Origin: Roseiarcus sp963761435
GTDB lineage: Bacteria; Pseudomonadota; Alphaproteobacteria; Rhizobiales; Beijerinckiaceae
NCBI GenBank assembly: GCA_963761435.1
Contig: CAVXHJ010000010.1
Coordinates: forward strand, 124,001 to 188,000
Direction of reading: 5' to 3'
Length of the DNA stretch: 64,000 nt
Shown: piece after piece, positions 10,712-19,283 of the stretch
How positions within the stretch are numbered: position 1 is the first letter of the stretch
Layout of the letters: each line of letters opens with the position of its first letter
Program-made: the position numbers and the translations under genes
Notes under the pieces: generated by a model
What the model was told of the DNA's origin: nothing
What the model saw: the letters and a program-made list of their open reading frames with translations, nothing else
Databases searched by the model: none

Positions 10712-10813
10712 TCAGTACTCCTGGCAAGGCCGTCGGCTTACGTCCGGCGCCGCCAGCGCCCTGACGATCATGACCGCGTCGTCGGAGTTGGTGTCGATGA
10801 CGAAATTGCGCAT
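10712..10813 (-). pseudogene. 5' remnant of a second nucleoside hydrolase gene
   Basis: Thirty-three codons beginning MRNFVIDTNSDDAVMIVRAL, clearly related to the start of the nucleoside hydrolase gene 600 bp away (MRNFLIDTDTASDDAVAIMM). DNA around the start differs by only a few bases in 25, but part of the metal-binding loop (DTA) is missing and the reading frame ends at 10712 in unrelated residues. It cannot encode a working enzyme. It begins 5 bp after the metC stop codon, mimicking an operon continuation. Confidence 0.65.
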
Positions 10814-10817
10814 GAGG

Positions 10818-12005
10818 TCAGGCCGTCGCCCTGAGCCGCGCAAATCCCCGGTCGAGGTCCGCCTTGAGATCCTCGATGTCCTCGAGGCCGACGCTGAAGC
10901 GCACCATCGGCCCACCGGGCGCGAACTGGGTCGCGGTGCGACGGGGCGAGCAGTCCACCGGAACGACGAGGCTTTCATAGCCGGCCCACGAATAGCCGAG
11001 GCCGAACAGTTCGAGCCCGTCCAGCATGGCCGCGACCGCTGCGTCCGAGGCGGGCTTCAGCACAACCGAGAACAGGCCCGAAGAGCCGGAGAAGTCGCGG
11101 CGCCAGAGCCAATGGTCCGGGTGATCGGTGAGGGCAGGGTGGATGACGCGCAACACCTCGGGCCGGTCGCTCAGCCATGTCGCCAGCGCGAGCCCCTGCC
11201 GCTCCGCTTCGCGCAGCCGCAAATCCAGCGTGCGCAAGCCCCGAAGCGCGAGAAAAATGTCCTCGGGGCCCGCCGGGATTCCGAGCGTTTCGGTGCTTCG
11301 ACGCAGCCGCTCGAACCAGTCCGCATTGGCCGAGACGAGACCCAGCAGGAGGTCGGAGTGGCCGGAAAGATATTTGGTCCCCGCCTCGATCGCGATGTCG
11401 ACGCCATGCGCATGCGGCGAGAAGAAGAGCGGCGTCGCCCAGGTGTTGTCCAGGATCAGGCACGCGCCGCGCGCGTGCGCCGCCGCGGCGATCGCCGGGA
11501 TGTCCTGGACCTCGAATGTCTCCGAGCCGGGCGACTCGGCGAAGATCGTCGTGGTGTTCGGACGCATCAGCCTGTCGATCCCAGCGCCGATGCGCGGGTC
11601 GTAGAACTCGGTCTCGATCCCCAGGCGCCTGAGCGTCGTATTGGCGAGGAAGCGGGAGGGGCCATAGACGCTGTCGCTCATCAAGAGATGATCGCCGGCG
11701 CCGAGCGTCGCCATGAGAGACGCGGTGATCGCGGCGACGCCGGAGGGAACGAGCATGGTTCCCTCAGCGCCGCTAAGATCGGTCCAGGCCGAGGCGAGAG
11801 CCTGCATGGTCGGCGTGCCGCGCCGCCCATAGGTGAAGCGCTGAGCGCCCTTCTTCAGCGTCTCCACATCGGGGTAGAGCACCGTCGAGCCGCGAAAGGC
11901 CGGCAGGTTGACGAAGCCGTGCGAAAGCTCGGCGTCCCGGCCGAGATTCACGAGGCGCGAGCGGCGCCTCAAACTGGCGCGCGTTTCATCGGTAAGCTTC
12001 GGCAT
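10818..12005 (-). CDS. metC: Cystathionine beta-lyase (Cys/Met metabolism PLP enzyme)
   Basis: A 395-residue enzyme that would cleave cystathionine to homocysteine, pyruvate and ammonia in methionine synthesis. Family features in order: YGRRGTPTMQALASA, the PLP-stacking region SGVAAITASLMA, the Asp of LILDNTWATPLFF, and the PLP-binding lysine in GTKYLSGHSDLLLG. The C-terminal part has GYSWAGYESLVVPVD and VRFSVGLEDIEDLKADL. The MetC subfamily is favoured over MetB or MetZ by the AGYESL/GLEDI signatures; the exact substrate is inference. Downstream is the nucleoside hydrolase remnant. Confidence 0.88.
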   Translation of the reverse strand: MPKLTDETRASLRRRSRLVNLGRDAELSHGFVNLPAFRGSTVLYPDVETLKKGAQRFTYGRRGTPTMQALASAWTDLSGAEGTMLVPSGVAAITASLMATLGAGDHLLMSDSVYGPSRFLANTTLRRLGIETEFYDPRIGAGIDRLMRPNTTTIFAESPGSETFEVQDIPAIAAAAHARGACLILDNTWATPLFFSPHAHGVDIAIEAGTKYLSGHSDLLLGLVSANADWFERLRRSTETLGIPAGPEDIFLALRGLRTLDLRLREAERQGLALATWLSDRPEVLRVIHPALTDHPDHWLWRRDFSGSSGLFSVVLKPASDAAVAAMLDGLELFGLGYSWAGYESLVVPVDCSPRRTATQFAPGGPMVRFSVGLEDIEDLKADLDRGFARLRATA

Positions 12006-12034
12006 TGCGGTCCTACGAACGTGCGCTCGCGCAC

Positions 12035-12418
12035 TCAGGCGGCATGATCAATCCGATAGGGACGGACGAGCAGATCGGCCGGGATGCTCCACGCTTTGCT
12101 GACCTTGTGGATCATGGCTACCGTCAGCGCCCGCCGGCGCGACAAGATCTCCGACGCGCGCGAGCGCGAGCCCAGAAGTGCGGAAAGCTCCGCCTGGGTG
12201 TGCCCCATTTCCTCGATCGCATGGTTGAGGACGTCGATCGGATCAAAGCTCTCGTCGAGATCCACAGGCCAATGCTTGTCTTCATACGCATCGACAAGGG
12301 CAAGAAGCACATCCAGCCTGTCGCCTTGCTCGGCGCCGTCCCTCGCGCCCCAGCAAGCATCGATCTCCCTGAGCGCGGCTCGGTGATCCTCTTCAGTTCG
12401 AATCGGCCGAATATCCAT
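12035..12418 (-). CDS. higA: HigA-like antitoxin, HTH
   Basis: A 127-residue HTH protein of the HigA type encoded after its toxin. N-terminal segment MDIRPIRTEEDHRAALREI and the long acidic linker (LVDAYEDKHWPVDLDESFDPIDV) precede a helix-turn-helix (MGHTQAELSALLGSRSRASEILSRRR). This layout is standard for the HigA group that pairs with HigB_toxin proteins. It begins 10 bp after the toxin gene's stop. It probably binds the GTTCCC-AATTG-GGGAAC repeat upstream of the operon. Confidence 0.85.
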   Translation of the reverse strand: MDIRPIRTEEDHRAALREIDACWGARDGAEQGDRLDVLLALVDAYEDKHWPVDLDESFDPIDVLNHAIEEMGHTQAELSALLGSRSRASEILSRRRALTVAMIHKVSKAWSIPADLLVRPYRIDHAA

Positions 12419-12428
12419 GGAACAGTCC

Positions 12429-12740
12429 CTAGAACAGCGACACCATCAACGCATCGATACGATCATACTCGGCGTGCGCGCCAATGAACTTAACGAACAC
12501 CGCCTGCCGACGGAAATCGAACGCCGCCACCAGGCGATAGTTTCCTCCAGCGACTTCGAATCTCACTCGCTCGCCATTGAGCGCCTTGCACTTCGGCGCC
12601 GCTCGTTGCACTTCATCCGTTGATGACCAACGGGCCGCTTTGACGCGTTTCAGCCAGCGCTCCAACGCTACTTTGGTTTCCGGATGAGCGGTCCAAAACC
12701 CGACAAGAGTATTGCGGGCGATTATCCGCATCCGGATCAT
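12429..12740 (-). CDS. higB: HigB-type mRNA interferase toxin
   Basis: A protein of about 103 residues of the HigB_toxin family (RelE fold; ribosome-dependent mRNA cleavage). Family segments: RIIARNTLVGFWTAHPE, a conserved Trp-containing helix, YRLVAAFDFRRQAVFVKFIGAHAEYDRID near the C-terminus. The IGAH(A/T)EYD motif contains the conserved catalytic-site residues. Two starts are possible, ATG at 12740 or ATG at 12731; the second matches the usual MR(I/V)I start of the family. Toxin-first order with HigA. Confidence 0.85.
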   Translation of the reverse strand: MIRMRIIARNTLVGFWTAHPETKVALERWLKRVKAARWSSTDEVQRAAPKCKALNGERVRFEVAGGNYRLVAAFDFRRQAVFVKFIGAHAEYDRIDALMVSLF

Positions 12741-12747
12741 ATATCAT

Positions 12748-12764
12748 GTTCCCAATTGGGGAAC
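12748..12764. promoter_or_regulatory. Putative HigA operator, GTTCCC-N5-GGGAAC
   Basis: A perfect 6-bp inverted repeat, GTTCCC and GGGAAC separated by AATTG, lies 8 bp upstream of the higB start in an AT-richer stretch. Dyads of this size at the promoter are the usual binding site of HigA dimers. Direct sequence observation; binding is inferred. Confidence 0.5.
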
Positions 12765-12912
12765 AACCCAATCATGGTTGCACCCCACGCCAACTCGATC
12801 TGTCGCGGGGACGGGGCGATTGACTAGCGACCGGCGCTCCCCACTATGAGACATGCGTCCGGCCTCACCGGCCAGTGGGCGAACCCTTTCGGCGCCAATG
12901 AGGAGATTGTGA

Positions 12913-13926
12913 ATGCGATCGCATATTGCTTGGCTCGCAGGCGCTGCGTTCGGCGCTCTCGTCGCTCTTTCCGCCAACGCGGGCACGCTCGATCAGGTCA
13001 AGGCGCGCGGACAGCTCATCTGCGGCTCCAATCCTGGCCTCGCGGGCTTCGCCCTTCCCGACGATCAGGGGGCCTACAAGGGCCTCGACGTCGACGAGTG
13101 CCGGGCGATCGCGGCGGCCATCTTCAACGATCCGACGAAGGTCAAATTCCTGCCCATCAACGCCAAGGACCGTCCCACGATCCTGGCCTCGGGCGAGATC
13201 GACGTGCTCATCCGCAACACAACCTGGACGCTCTCGCGCCAGACCGGCGGCATGTTCTTCACCGGCATCAATTATTACGACGGGCAGGGCTTCATGGTGC
13301 GCAAGAAGCTCGGCGTCGATTCGGCGCTGAAGCTCGACGGCGCCTCAGTCTGCGTCCAGCAGGGAACGACCACCGAGCTCAACCTCGCCGACTATTTCCG
13401 CGCCAACAACATGAAATTGGAGGCGGTCGTGTTCGCGACCGACGACGAAGCGACCAAGGCCTACGACAGCGGGCGCTGCGACGCCTACACCACCGACGCC
13501 TCCGGCCTCTATTCGGAGCGGCTGAAGATGTCCGTTCCCGACGACCATGTCGTGCTGCCGGAGATCATCTCGAAAGAGCCGCTCGGCCCATCGGTGCGCA
13601 AGGACGACATCCAGTGGTTCCAGATCGTGCAATGGACCCACTATGCGCTCATCACCGCGGAGGAGCTCGGCGTGACGCAAGCGAACGTCGACGAGAAGCT
13701 CAAATCGGACAACCCGGCGATCCGACGATTGCTCGGAGTCGAGGGCGCCTTCGGCCAGGGGCTCGGCCTCGACAACGACTGGGCCTATCGCATCATCAAG
13801 CACGTCGGCAATTACGGCAAATCGTTCGAGCGCAACGTGGGCCAGGGCTCCCCGATAAAGATCCGCCGCGGCTTGAACGCGCTCTGGGACAAGGGCGGCC
13901 TGCAATACGCGCCGCCGATACGGTGA
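12913..13926 (+). CDS. aapJ: Amino-acid ABC transporter substrate-binding protein, AapJ-like
   Basis: A 337-residue periplasmic binding protein for polar amino acids. A signal peptide (MRSHIAWLAGAAFGALVALSANA) is followed by GTLDQVKARGQLICGSNPGLAGFALPD, the start typical of AapJ/YhdW proteins. Further markers are DVLIRNTTWTLSRQTGG, VCVQQGTTTELNL and ALWDKGGLQYAPPIR at the C-terminus. AGGAG lies 7 bp before the ATG. No permease (AapQ/M) or ATPase (AapP) gene follows; the next gene is a cyclase 10 bp downstream. It is therefore an orphan binding protein that must use a transporter encoded elsewhere or act as a sensor. Confidence 0.9.
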   Translation: MRSHIAWLAGAAFGALVALSANAGTLDQVKARGQLICGSNPGLAGFALPDDQGAYKGLDVDECRAIAAAIFNDPTKVKFLPINAKDRPTILASGEIDVLIRNTTWTLSRQTGGMFFTGINYYDGQGFMVRKKLGVDSALKLDGASVCVQQGTTTELNLADYFRANNMKLEAVVFATDDEATKAYDSGRCDAYTTDASGLYSERLKMSVPDDHVVLPEIISKEPLGPSVRKDDIQWFQIVQWTHYALITAEELGVTQANVDEKLKSDNPAIRRLLGVEGAFGQGLGLDNDWAYRIIKHVGNYGKSFERNVGQGSPIKIRRGLNALWDKGGLQYAPPIR

Positions 13927-13936
13927 CGTCCGCGGG

Positions 13937-15722
13937 ATGAACGCCTCCCGCAAGCTCGCCGCCATCCTCGCCGCCGACGTTGTCGGCTATTCGCGCATGA
14001 TGGGGGAGAACGAGGCGGGGACGGCGAATGCGGTGCGCGAGCGGCGCGAGGCCGTTCAGCCGATCGTCGCCGCGCACGGCGGGCGGCTGTTCAAGACCAT
14101 GGGCGACGGAATGTTCATCGACTTTCCGTCCGTCGTCGAGGCGGTCGAGTGCGCGCTCGCGATGCAGCGGCAAATGGCGGCCGGCAATGAAGGCGTCCCC
14201 GAGGCGAAGCGCATCCTCTACCGGATCGGCGTCCATCTCGGCGACGTATTGGTCGAGGGCGACGATATTCTTGGCGACGGCGTCAACATCGCCTCCCGCC
14301 TCGAGGGCGTCGCGGAACCCGGCCACGTGTCCATTTCGGGCGCCGCGTATGAGCACGTGCGCGGGAGGGTCGAGGCGGAGTTCGTCGACCTCGGGGAGAA
14401 GCCGCTCAAGAACATCGCCCGGCCGGTGCATGTCTATACCGTCCGCATCGAGGCTGACGGTCTTCCGGGCGCGCATCACTCGCCGCCGTCCGAAGCCGCG
14501 CCGCCACGCCTCTCCATCGTCGTGCTTCCGTTCGTGAATATCGGCGGCGACCCGGAGCAGGACTATTTCGTCGATGGCGTGACCGAGAGCCTGACGACCG
14601 ATCTGTCGCGGATTCGGGGCTCGTTCGTCATCGCGCGGAACACCGCGTTCACCTATCGGGGGAAAGCCATCGATATCACCAGGACCGGGCGCGAGCTGAA
14701 CGTGCGCTATGCGCTCGAAGGAAGCGTGCAACGAAGCGGCAATCGAATGCGCGTAAACGCGCAGCTCATTGACGCGCAGAGCGGCAGCCATCTTTGGGCT
14801 GAGCGGTTCGAAAGGCCGGTGACCGATCTCTTCGAAATGCAGGACGAGATCGTGGCGCGCATCGCCAACACCCTGAACGGTCAGTTGATCGCAGCCGAGG
14901 CGCGGCGGGCGGAGCGCGCTCCCACGCCCGAACTCTCTCGACCTCTATTTTCAAGGCGAAGCTTGGGTAAACAGAGGGGTCACATTTGAAAGCTTGTCCA
15001 AGGCGCGCGACTTTTTCGTACGCGCCCTGGCTCTCGATCCGGCCAATGCCGACGCGCTCGCCGGCATGGCGCAGGTCGAGGCCAATTTCGCCATCTCTCT
15101 GTCCACGGACGACAAGGCCGCGCGCTTCGCCTCGGCAGAAGCCGCCGCGACCGCGGCTTTGTCGCTGGCGCCCGACCACGCTCGTGCGCACCTGTCCCTG
15201 GGCATGGTGCTTGGCTTCACCAACCGCGCCACTCAGGGCATCGCCGAATACGAACGGGCGCTGGCCCTGGATCGGAACATGGCCGGAGCGCATGCGCTGA
15301 TCGGACAGAACAAGCTGTTCATCGGTCTGGCGCAGGAGACCGAGGCGCATGTTCTGGAAGCGCTTCGCCTGAGCCCGCGTGATCCTTGGGCCTATATTTG
15401 GCTGCTGACGGCCGGTTTCGCGGCCTGTCTTCTCGGCCGCAATGAGGTAGCGGCGTCGTGGTTTCGTCGATCCATCGAGGCCAATCGAAATTTTGCCCTG
15501 TGTCGATTCATTCATGCGACCGTTTTGGCGAACGCCGGCAGAGTGGATGAAGCGCGCTCCGAACTCGCGGCGGGGCTTGCTCTCGACCCCGGGTTCACCA
15601 TCGCGAATTTTCGCTTGGCCGTGACGAGCGACAATCCCCTCTATCTTGAACAGCGCGCCAGGGTCATTGCCGATATGCGCCGCGCCGGCGTTCCCGAGGG
15701 ATCGACGACGGCGGGCGGATGA
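13937..15722 (+). CDS. Class III nucleotide cyclase with TolB-like and TPR domains, frameshifted
   Basis: Cyclase domain at residues 1-170: metal Asp in LAADVVGYSRMMGE, substrate Lys and second Asp in LFKTMGDGMF, and Asn/Arg of DGVNIASRLEG are all present, so catalysis is plausible. Residues 190-320 (PRLSIVVLPFVNIGGDPEQD; ELNVRYALEGSVQRSG) are the TolB/FlgO-like module common in such proteins, followed by TPR repeats. The frame breaks near 14930 (one extra base) and resumes at SLDLYFQGEAW; the corrected length is 594 residues. It starts 10 bp after aapJ, and a scrap of another aapJ begins 1 bp after its stop codon. Whether it makes cAMP is inferred. Confidence 0.82.
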
Positions 15723-15723
15723 A

Positions 15724-15800
15724 GCTCGCCGATCACCATCCGCCGCGGCTTGAATGCGCTCTGGAACTAGGGCGGCCGGCAATACGCCCTGCCGATAAGG
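15724..15800 (+). pseudogene. 3' remnant of a second aapJ
   Basis: Aligns base for base, without gaps, with aapJ 13847-13923. In the last 63 positions only seven differ, while the first 14 are more diverged. The copy carries an in-frame TAG where the intact gene has AAG (Lys) within ALWDKGGLQ. Nothing else of aapJ is recognisable. The cyclase gene is thus bracketed by the true aapJ end and this scrap. Confidence 0.7.
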
Positions 15801-15803
15801 CGA

Positions 15804-16569
15804 TCAGGTCTCCAGCCACATCTCGTTCCTCGCCTTGTACAGTTCATCATAGTTGCCGCCGCTTTCGGCAAGTCGTTGCGGCTTCACCCGCTCAACCAGA
15901 ATCTCGCCCGCGTCCGGTCGCGTTTCAAGAAGGCTCATCGTCTCGGCGATGAAGTGGTCGAGCGGCAGCGCACGAGGGTCGGTCTTCTGGTCTGGGCCCA
16001 TAAGCTCGGTTTGAACATAGGGCGGCGCGAGTTCGAGCACCTCGACGTTGCTGTCGCGGAGCTGCCACCGCAGCGACTGCGAATAGGAATGGATCGCGGC
16101 TTTGGTCGCGCAATAGGTCGGCGTTATCGCGATCGGAACGAAGGCGAGGCCGGAGGAGACCATCAGCACGGTCGCCCTCGGCTGGCGTTGCAAATGGGGC
16201 AGGAAGGCCGCGGTCAGCCGGATCGGACCGAGCAGGTTCGTCGCCACGGTCGCCTCGGCGGTCGCGAGGTCGACAGGGTTTGCCGTAAGAGTTCTCGCGC
16301 CGCATGATCCCGGCGTTGTTGACAAGGACGTTAAGGGTCGGGAACTCCGCGACGATCCTGGCCGCAAAGGCCGGAATGGCGTCACGGTCCTCGATGTCGA
16401 GCACGGCTGAGCGCATGCCCGGGTTGGCGGCGCTCGTCTCGTCGAGCGCGCCAGCCCTGCGCCCCGCAACGATGACTTGATTGCCCTTGGCGTGGAAGGC
16501 TTCGGCGAGAGCGCGGCCGATGCCGGAGCCGCCCCCGGTAATCAGGATGGTGTTGCCGGAAATATGCAT
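15804..16569 (-). CDS. SDR family oxidoreductase, frameshifted
   Basis: A short-chain dehydrogenase/reductase resembling DltE-like proteins. N-terminus: ILITGGGSGIGRALAEAFHAKG (nucleotide-binding TGxxxGIG) and VLVNNAGIMRREN (NNAG). The frame changes near 16290 through one extra base and continues LTANPVDLATAEATVATN, then VLMVSSGLAFVPI and the catalytic YCATK. Corrected length is 254 residues, normal for the family. Substrate unknown. It faces the aapJ remnant tail to tail. Confidence 0.85.
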
Positions 16570-16634
16570 CTGGGAAATCCTCGCAAGTGAGAGCCATGGG
16601 CGCCTGGGATTGTTTGAGGCCGAGCCGAAGCCGA

Positions 16635-17930
16635 TCAGCCGTTGCGTGCTGAATCGCTCAGCGCCAGCGCGAAGATCTCCTTCTCTTCCCTGACCCCGCG
16701 CAACGCGTGCCGGCCGAGCGGCTCAAGCCGGGCGCCGTCGTCCATCGCCGCGGCGACGAATTCGGCCGAGACGAGGACGCTGCGTCCGAGCGGTTCGCAC
16801 AAGGCCTCGATTCGGGCGGCCTCGTTGACGGCCGGGCCGATCACGGTGAAGTCCAGCCGGTCGGTCGCGCCGACATTGCCGTAAAGCACCTCGCCAAGAT
16901 GAAGGGCGAGATCGACCGAGGCGGCCGGGAGGCCGTCCTCCCCGCGCGTCGCGTTCAGGGCGTCGATGTTGCGCATCGCCTCGATGGCGGCGTCGAGCGC
17001 CTGCCGGCAGGTCTCCGCCCGGTCGTGCTCCTCGAACGAGAAGACCGCGAGCATTCCGTCACCGATGAATTTGAGCACCTGGCCGCCGTGCCGGCGAAGC
17101 GATGCGGTCAGAATTTCGAAGACGTCATTGAGCAGTTCGACGACCACTGGACCCGGCGCCGTGTCGCTCATGGCCGTGAAGCCGCGAATGTCCGCGTACC
17201 ACAGCACCGCGCGCAGCTTGTCCACCGAACCGCGCATGATCGAGCCCGCGTGGACCCGCCGGCCGGCGTCGTCGCCGAGATAAGTCGCGAGCAGTCCCGA
17301 AGCGATGATGGAGCCGGCGTGCGACTTCATCGCCAGCGAAAGCCCGGGAAGCGTCGCCTGCAGGAGCGTCGTGTCGTCGTCGCTGAAACCGCCTCTGCGG
17401 TCGGTCACGAACGAATAGACGATGCCGGTTCCCTGCGAGCGGTCGCCGTCCTTGCCGAAGGCGAAGAGATACGCGACGTAGTCCGTCCCGCCTTGGGCAA
17501 AGAATTCCGCCAGGACCGGGAAGTCGCGCTGGTCGTCCTGGTCGAGGCGCCGGCGCATTGACGGATTCTCCTCTCCGCTCTGGGCCCTGACGATGAGGTC
17601 ATTAAAAGGGCTGTCGAGAAAATCCGCCTCTTCGAGACTGCCGTGGACATATTGCTCGGGCTCGATCGCATTGAGGTCGCGCCGCCAGGTGTAGCCATAG
17701 CCGCTCCATTGCGGATGGAGCGTCTCCATCGCCAGATGCGCCCGCCACAGCTCAATTCCGTCGATGACCAGCCGCTGGCAATAGCCGTCGAACAAATCAT
17801 GGGCGCCGGCGCCGCGCAGCCCCTCGCGCACCGCCCACATGTGGGTCCCGATGATGCGATGGCCGAGCGCATCGTCGAACGTCTTGATCTGGAGCCGGGA
17901 GATTGCCTCGGCGCGGTCGTCGGGGGACAT
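16635..17930 (-). CDS. Adenylate/guanylate cyclase with N-terminal sensory region
   Basis: A 431-residue protein. Residues 1-210 form a sensory region with a GAF-like feel (QWSGYGYTWRRDLN; YVAYLFAFGKDGDRSQ), without membrane segments. Residues about 235-400 are a class III cyclase: YADIRGFTAMSD (metal Asp), VLKFIGDGMLAVF (Lys, second Asp), LDFTVIGPAVNEAARIE (Asn and Arg of the transition-state pair). All catalytic residues appear intact. It is probably a soluble cyclase responding to an internal signal. Neighbours are an SDR and a LysM protein; no operon partner is evident. Confidence 0.87.
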   Translation of the reverse strand: MSPDDRAEAISRLQIKTFDDALGHRIIGTHMWAVREGLRGAGAHDLFDGYCQRLVIDGIELWRAHLAMETLHPQWSGYGYTWRRDLNAIEPEQYVHGSLEEADFLDSPFNDLIVRAQSGEENPSMRRRLDQDDQRDFPVLAEFFAQGGTDYVAYLFAFGKDGDRSQGTGIVYSFVTDRRGGFSDDDTTLLQATLPGLSLAMKSHAGSIIASGLLATYLGDDAGRRVHAGSIMRGSVDKLRAVLWYADIRGFTAMSDTAPGPVVVELLNDVFEILTASLRRHGGQVLKFIGDGMLAVFSFEEHDRAETCRQALDAAIEAMRNIDALNATRGEDGLPAASVDLALHLGEVLYGNVGATDRLDFTVIGPAVNEAARIEALCEPLGRSVLVSAEFVAAAMDDGARLEPLGRHALRGVREEKEIFALALSDSARNG

Positions 17931-17981
17931 GGGGAGACTTTCGTTCCTGACGCATCGGCGAAGGGCCAGGCCACTGGCCTC

Positions 17982-19151
17982 TCAGGGCTTCGGCTCGGAC
18001 TTTGGCACGACGAACACCTGGCCAGGATAGATGAGATTCGGATTGTGGATTTGCGATTTGTTGGCCTCGTAGATCACCGGGTATCGCGTGGGGTCGCCGT
18101 AGTAATTCTGACTGAGCGCCCATAGCGTATGGCCCGTGACGACCTGCGCGGTTTGGACCAAGTCCACGATGACATCGGCGGATTGCGGCGCTCCCGATTG
18201 CTCCGCGCCTGGCGCAGGGGAAGCCGCGGCCGGGGGCGCGACCAAACGCGCCGGCGAGGCCGGGTACTCGAACGGTGTATCGGCGCTCGCCGCCACGGAC
18301 GAGCCGCCCGGGCCGACCTCGTCGGCGTGCATCACGTAGCCGCCGGGGGTCATGCCGTGCTTGATCGTCAGTGACCAGCGGCCGTCCGACTGGGTATGGG
18401 CGTCCGCGACATCGGCGCCGTTGAGAGATAGGCGGACAGTGACGTTCGGTCCGGCGGAGCCCCTGGCGATGAGCCCGCCGGCGCCGTCGGCCTCAACCGA
18501 CCGGATTGCGACCCGGGACGGGCCCGGCGCGGACGTCGCCAGGGTCCGCATCGCCGGCGCGGGGGGCGAGGGCGCGGGCGGCGCCTCTATCGCCGGCTTG
18601 GCGGGCGCCGGAGCGAGCTTCGCTTCGGTCAGGGGAACGGAAACCGCGACCACGGCGGAGGTTTCAGGCTCCGGCTTGCCCGCGTCCGCAGCCAGCGACA
18701 GGCTGTGATCGCCGGGGCCGAGGGCGGGCGGGATGACGACGAACTGGCCCGAGGCGTCCGCTGTTGCTTCGGCGACCGTCTTGCCGCCGTCGCGCAGCTC
18801 GACCCTGGCGTTCGGCGCGGCGCGGCCGGCGATGACCGCCTCGCCGGTGGGATCGACGTTGACCACGTCGAACGACGGCTTGATCGGGACGGCCGCCACG
18901 ACAACCGCGCCCGCGGCATGATTTCCCGGCTCGGCCGCCGCCGCCGACGGCGCCTCGGGCGCGCCGACCGGCGCGGCCGCGGGAAGGCTCGGCGCCTTGG
19001 GCTCGAGCGCGCTGGCCTCCACTTGCGTCGCAACGGAGCTTGGCCACAAGAATCCCGGATGGGTCCAGATAAGCGCGCCCGCCGCCGCGCCCGCGACCAC
19101 AATCGACGCCGCAGCGCCTCCGACCCAAACCAACCTATTTTGCGACAGCAT
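17982..19151 (-). CDS. LysM domain-containing membrane-anchored protein
   Basis: A 389-residue protein. One N-terminal membrane anchor (LVWVGGAAASIVVAGAAAGALIW in part) is followed by a Pro/Ala-rich region and two Ig-like repeats (EAVIAGRAAPNARVELRDGG; GLIARGSAGPNVTVRLSLNG). A single LysM domain closes the protein (VTGHTLWALSQNYYGDP ... NPNLIYPGQVFVVP). It should bind peptidoglycan in the periplasm. Proteins with this plan are widespread in Rhizobiales, without a settled function. The start at MLSQN places the anchor at the very N-terminus; the upstream ATG at 19211 would add a charged tail. Confidence 0.85.
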   Translation of the reverse strand: MLSQNRLVWVGGAAASIVVAGAAAGALIWTHPGFLWPSSVATQVEASALEPKAPSLPAAAPVGAPEAPSAAAAEPGNHAAGAVVVAAVPIKPSFDVVNVDPTGEAVIAGRAAPNARVELRDGGKTVAEATADASGQFVVIPPALGPGDHSLSLAADAGKPEPETSAVVAVSVPLTEAKLAPAPAKPAIEAPPAPSPPAPAMRTLATSAPGPSRVAIRSVEADGAGGLIARGSAGPNVTVRLSLNGADVADAHTQSDGRWSLTIKHGMTPGGYVMHADEVGPGGSSVAASADTPFEYPASPARLVAPPAAASPAPGAEQSGAPQSADVIVDLVQTAQVVTGHTLWALSQNYYGDPTRYPVIYEANKSQIHNPNLIYPGQVFVVPKSEPKP

Positions 19152-19283
19152 GCTCGCTCGCCTTCGCCGGCTTATACCGCGAAAGCAGCGATCGCGACAA
19201 ATCGCTGTCACGCGTTCGTCATGCTGGCCTCTGCTCGACCGCGCGCGGTGCTCCCGGGCGCAAGGCCGCGTCTTCGCGGTTTC

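Noticed and set aside
10818..12047. 488-codon plus-strand reading opposite metC
   Set aside because: Antisense shadow; the minus-strand PLP enzyme is unambiguous.
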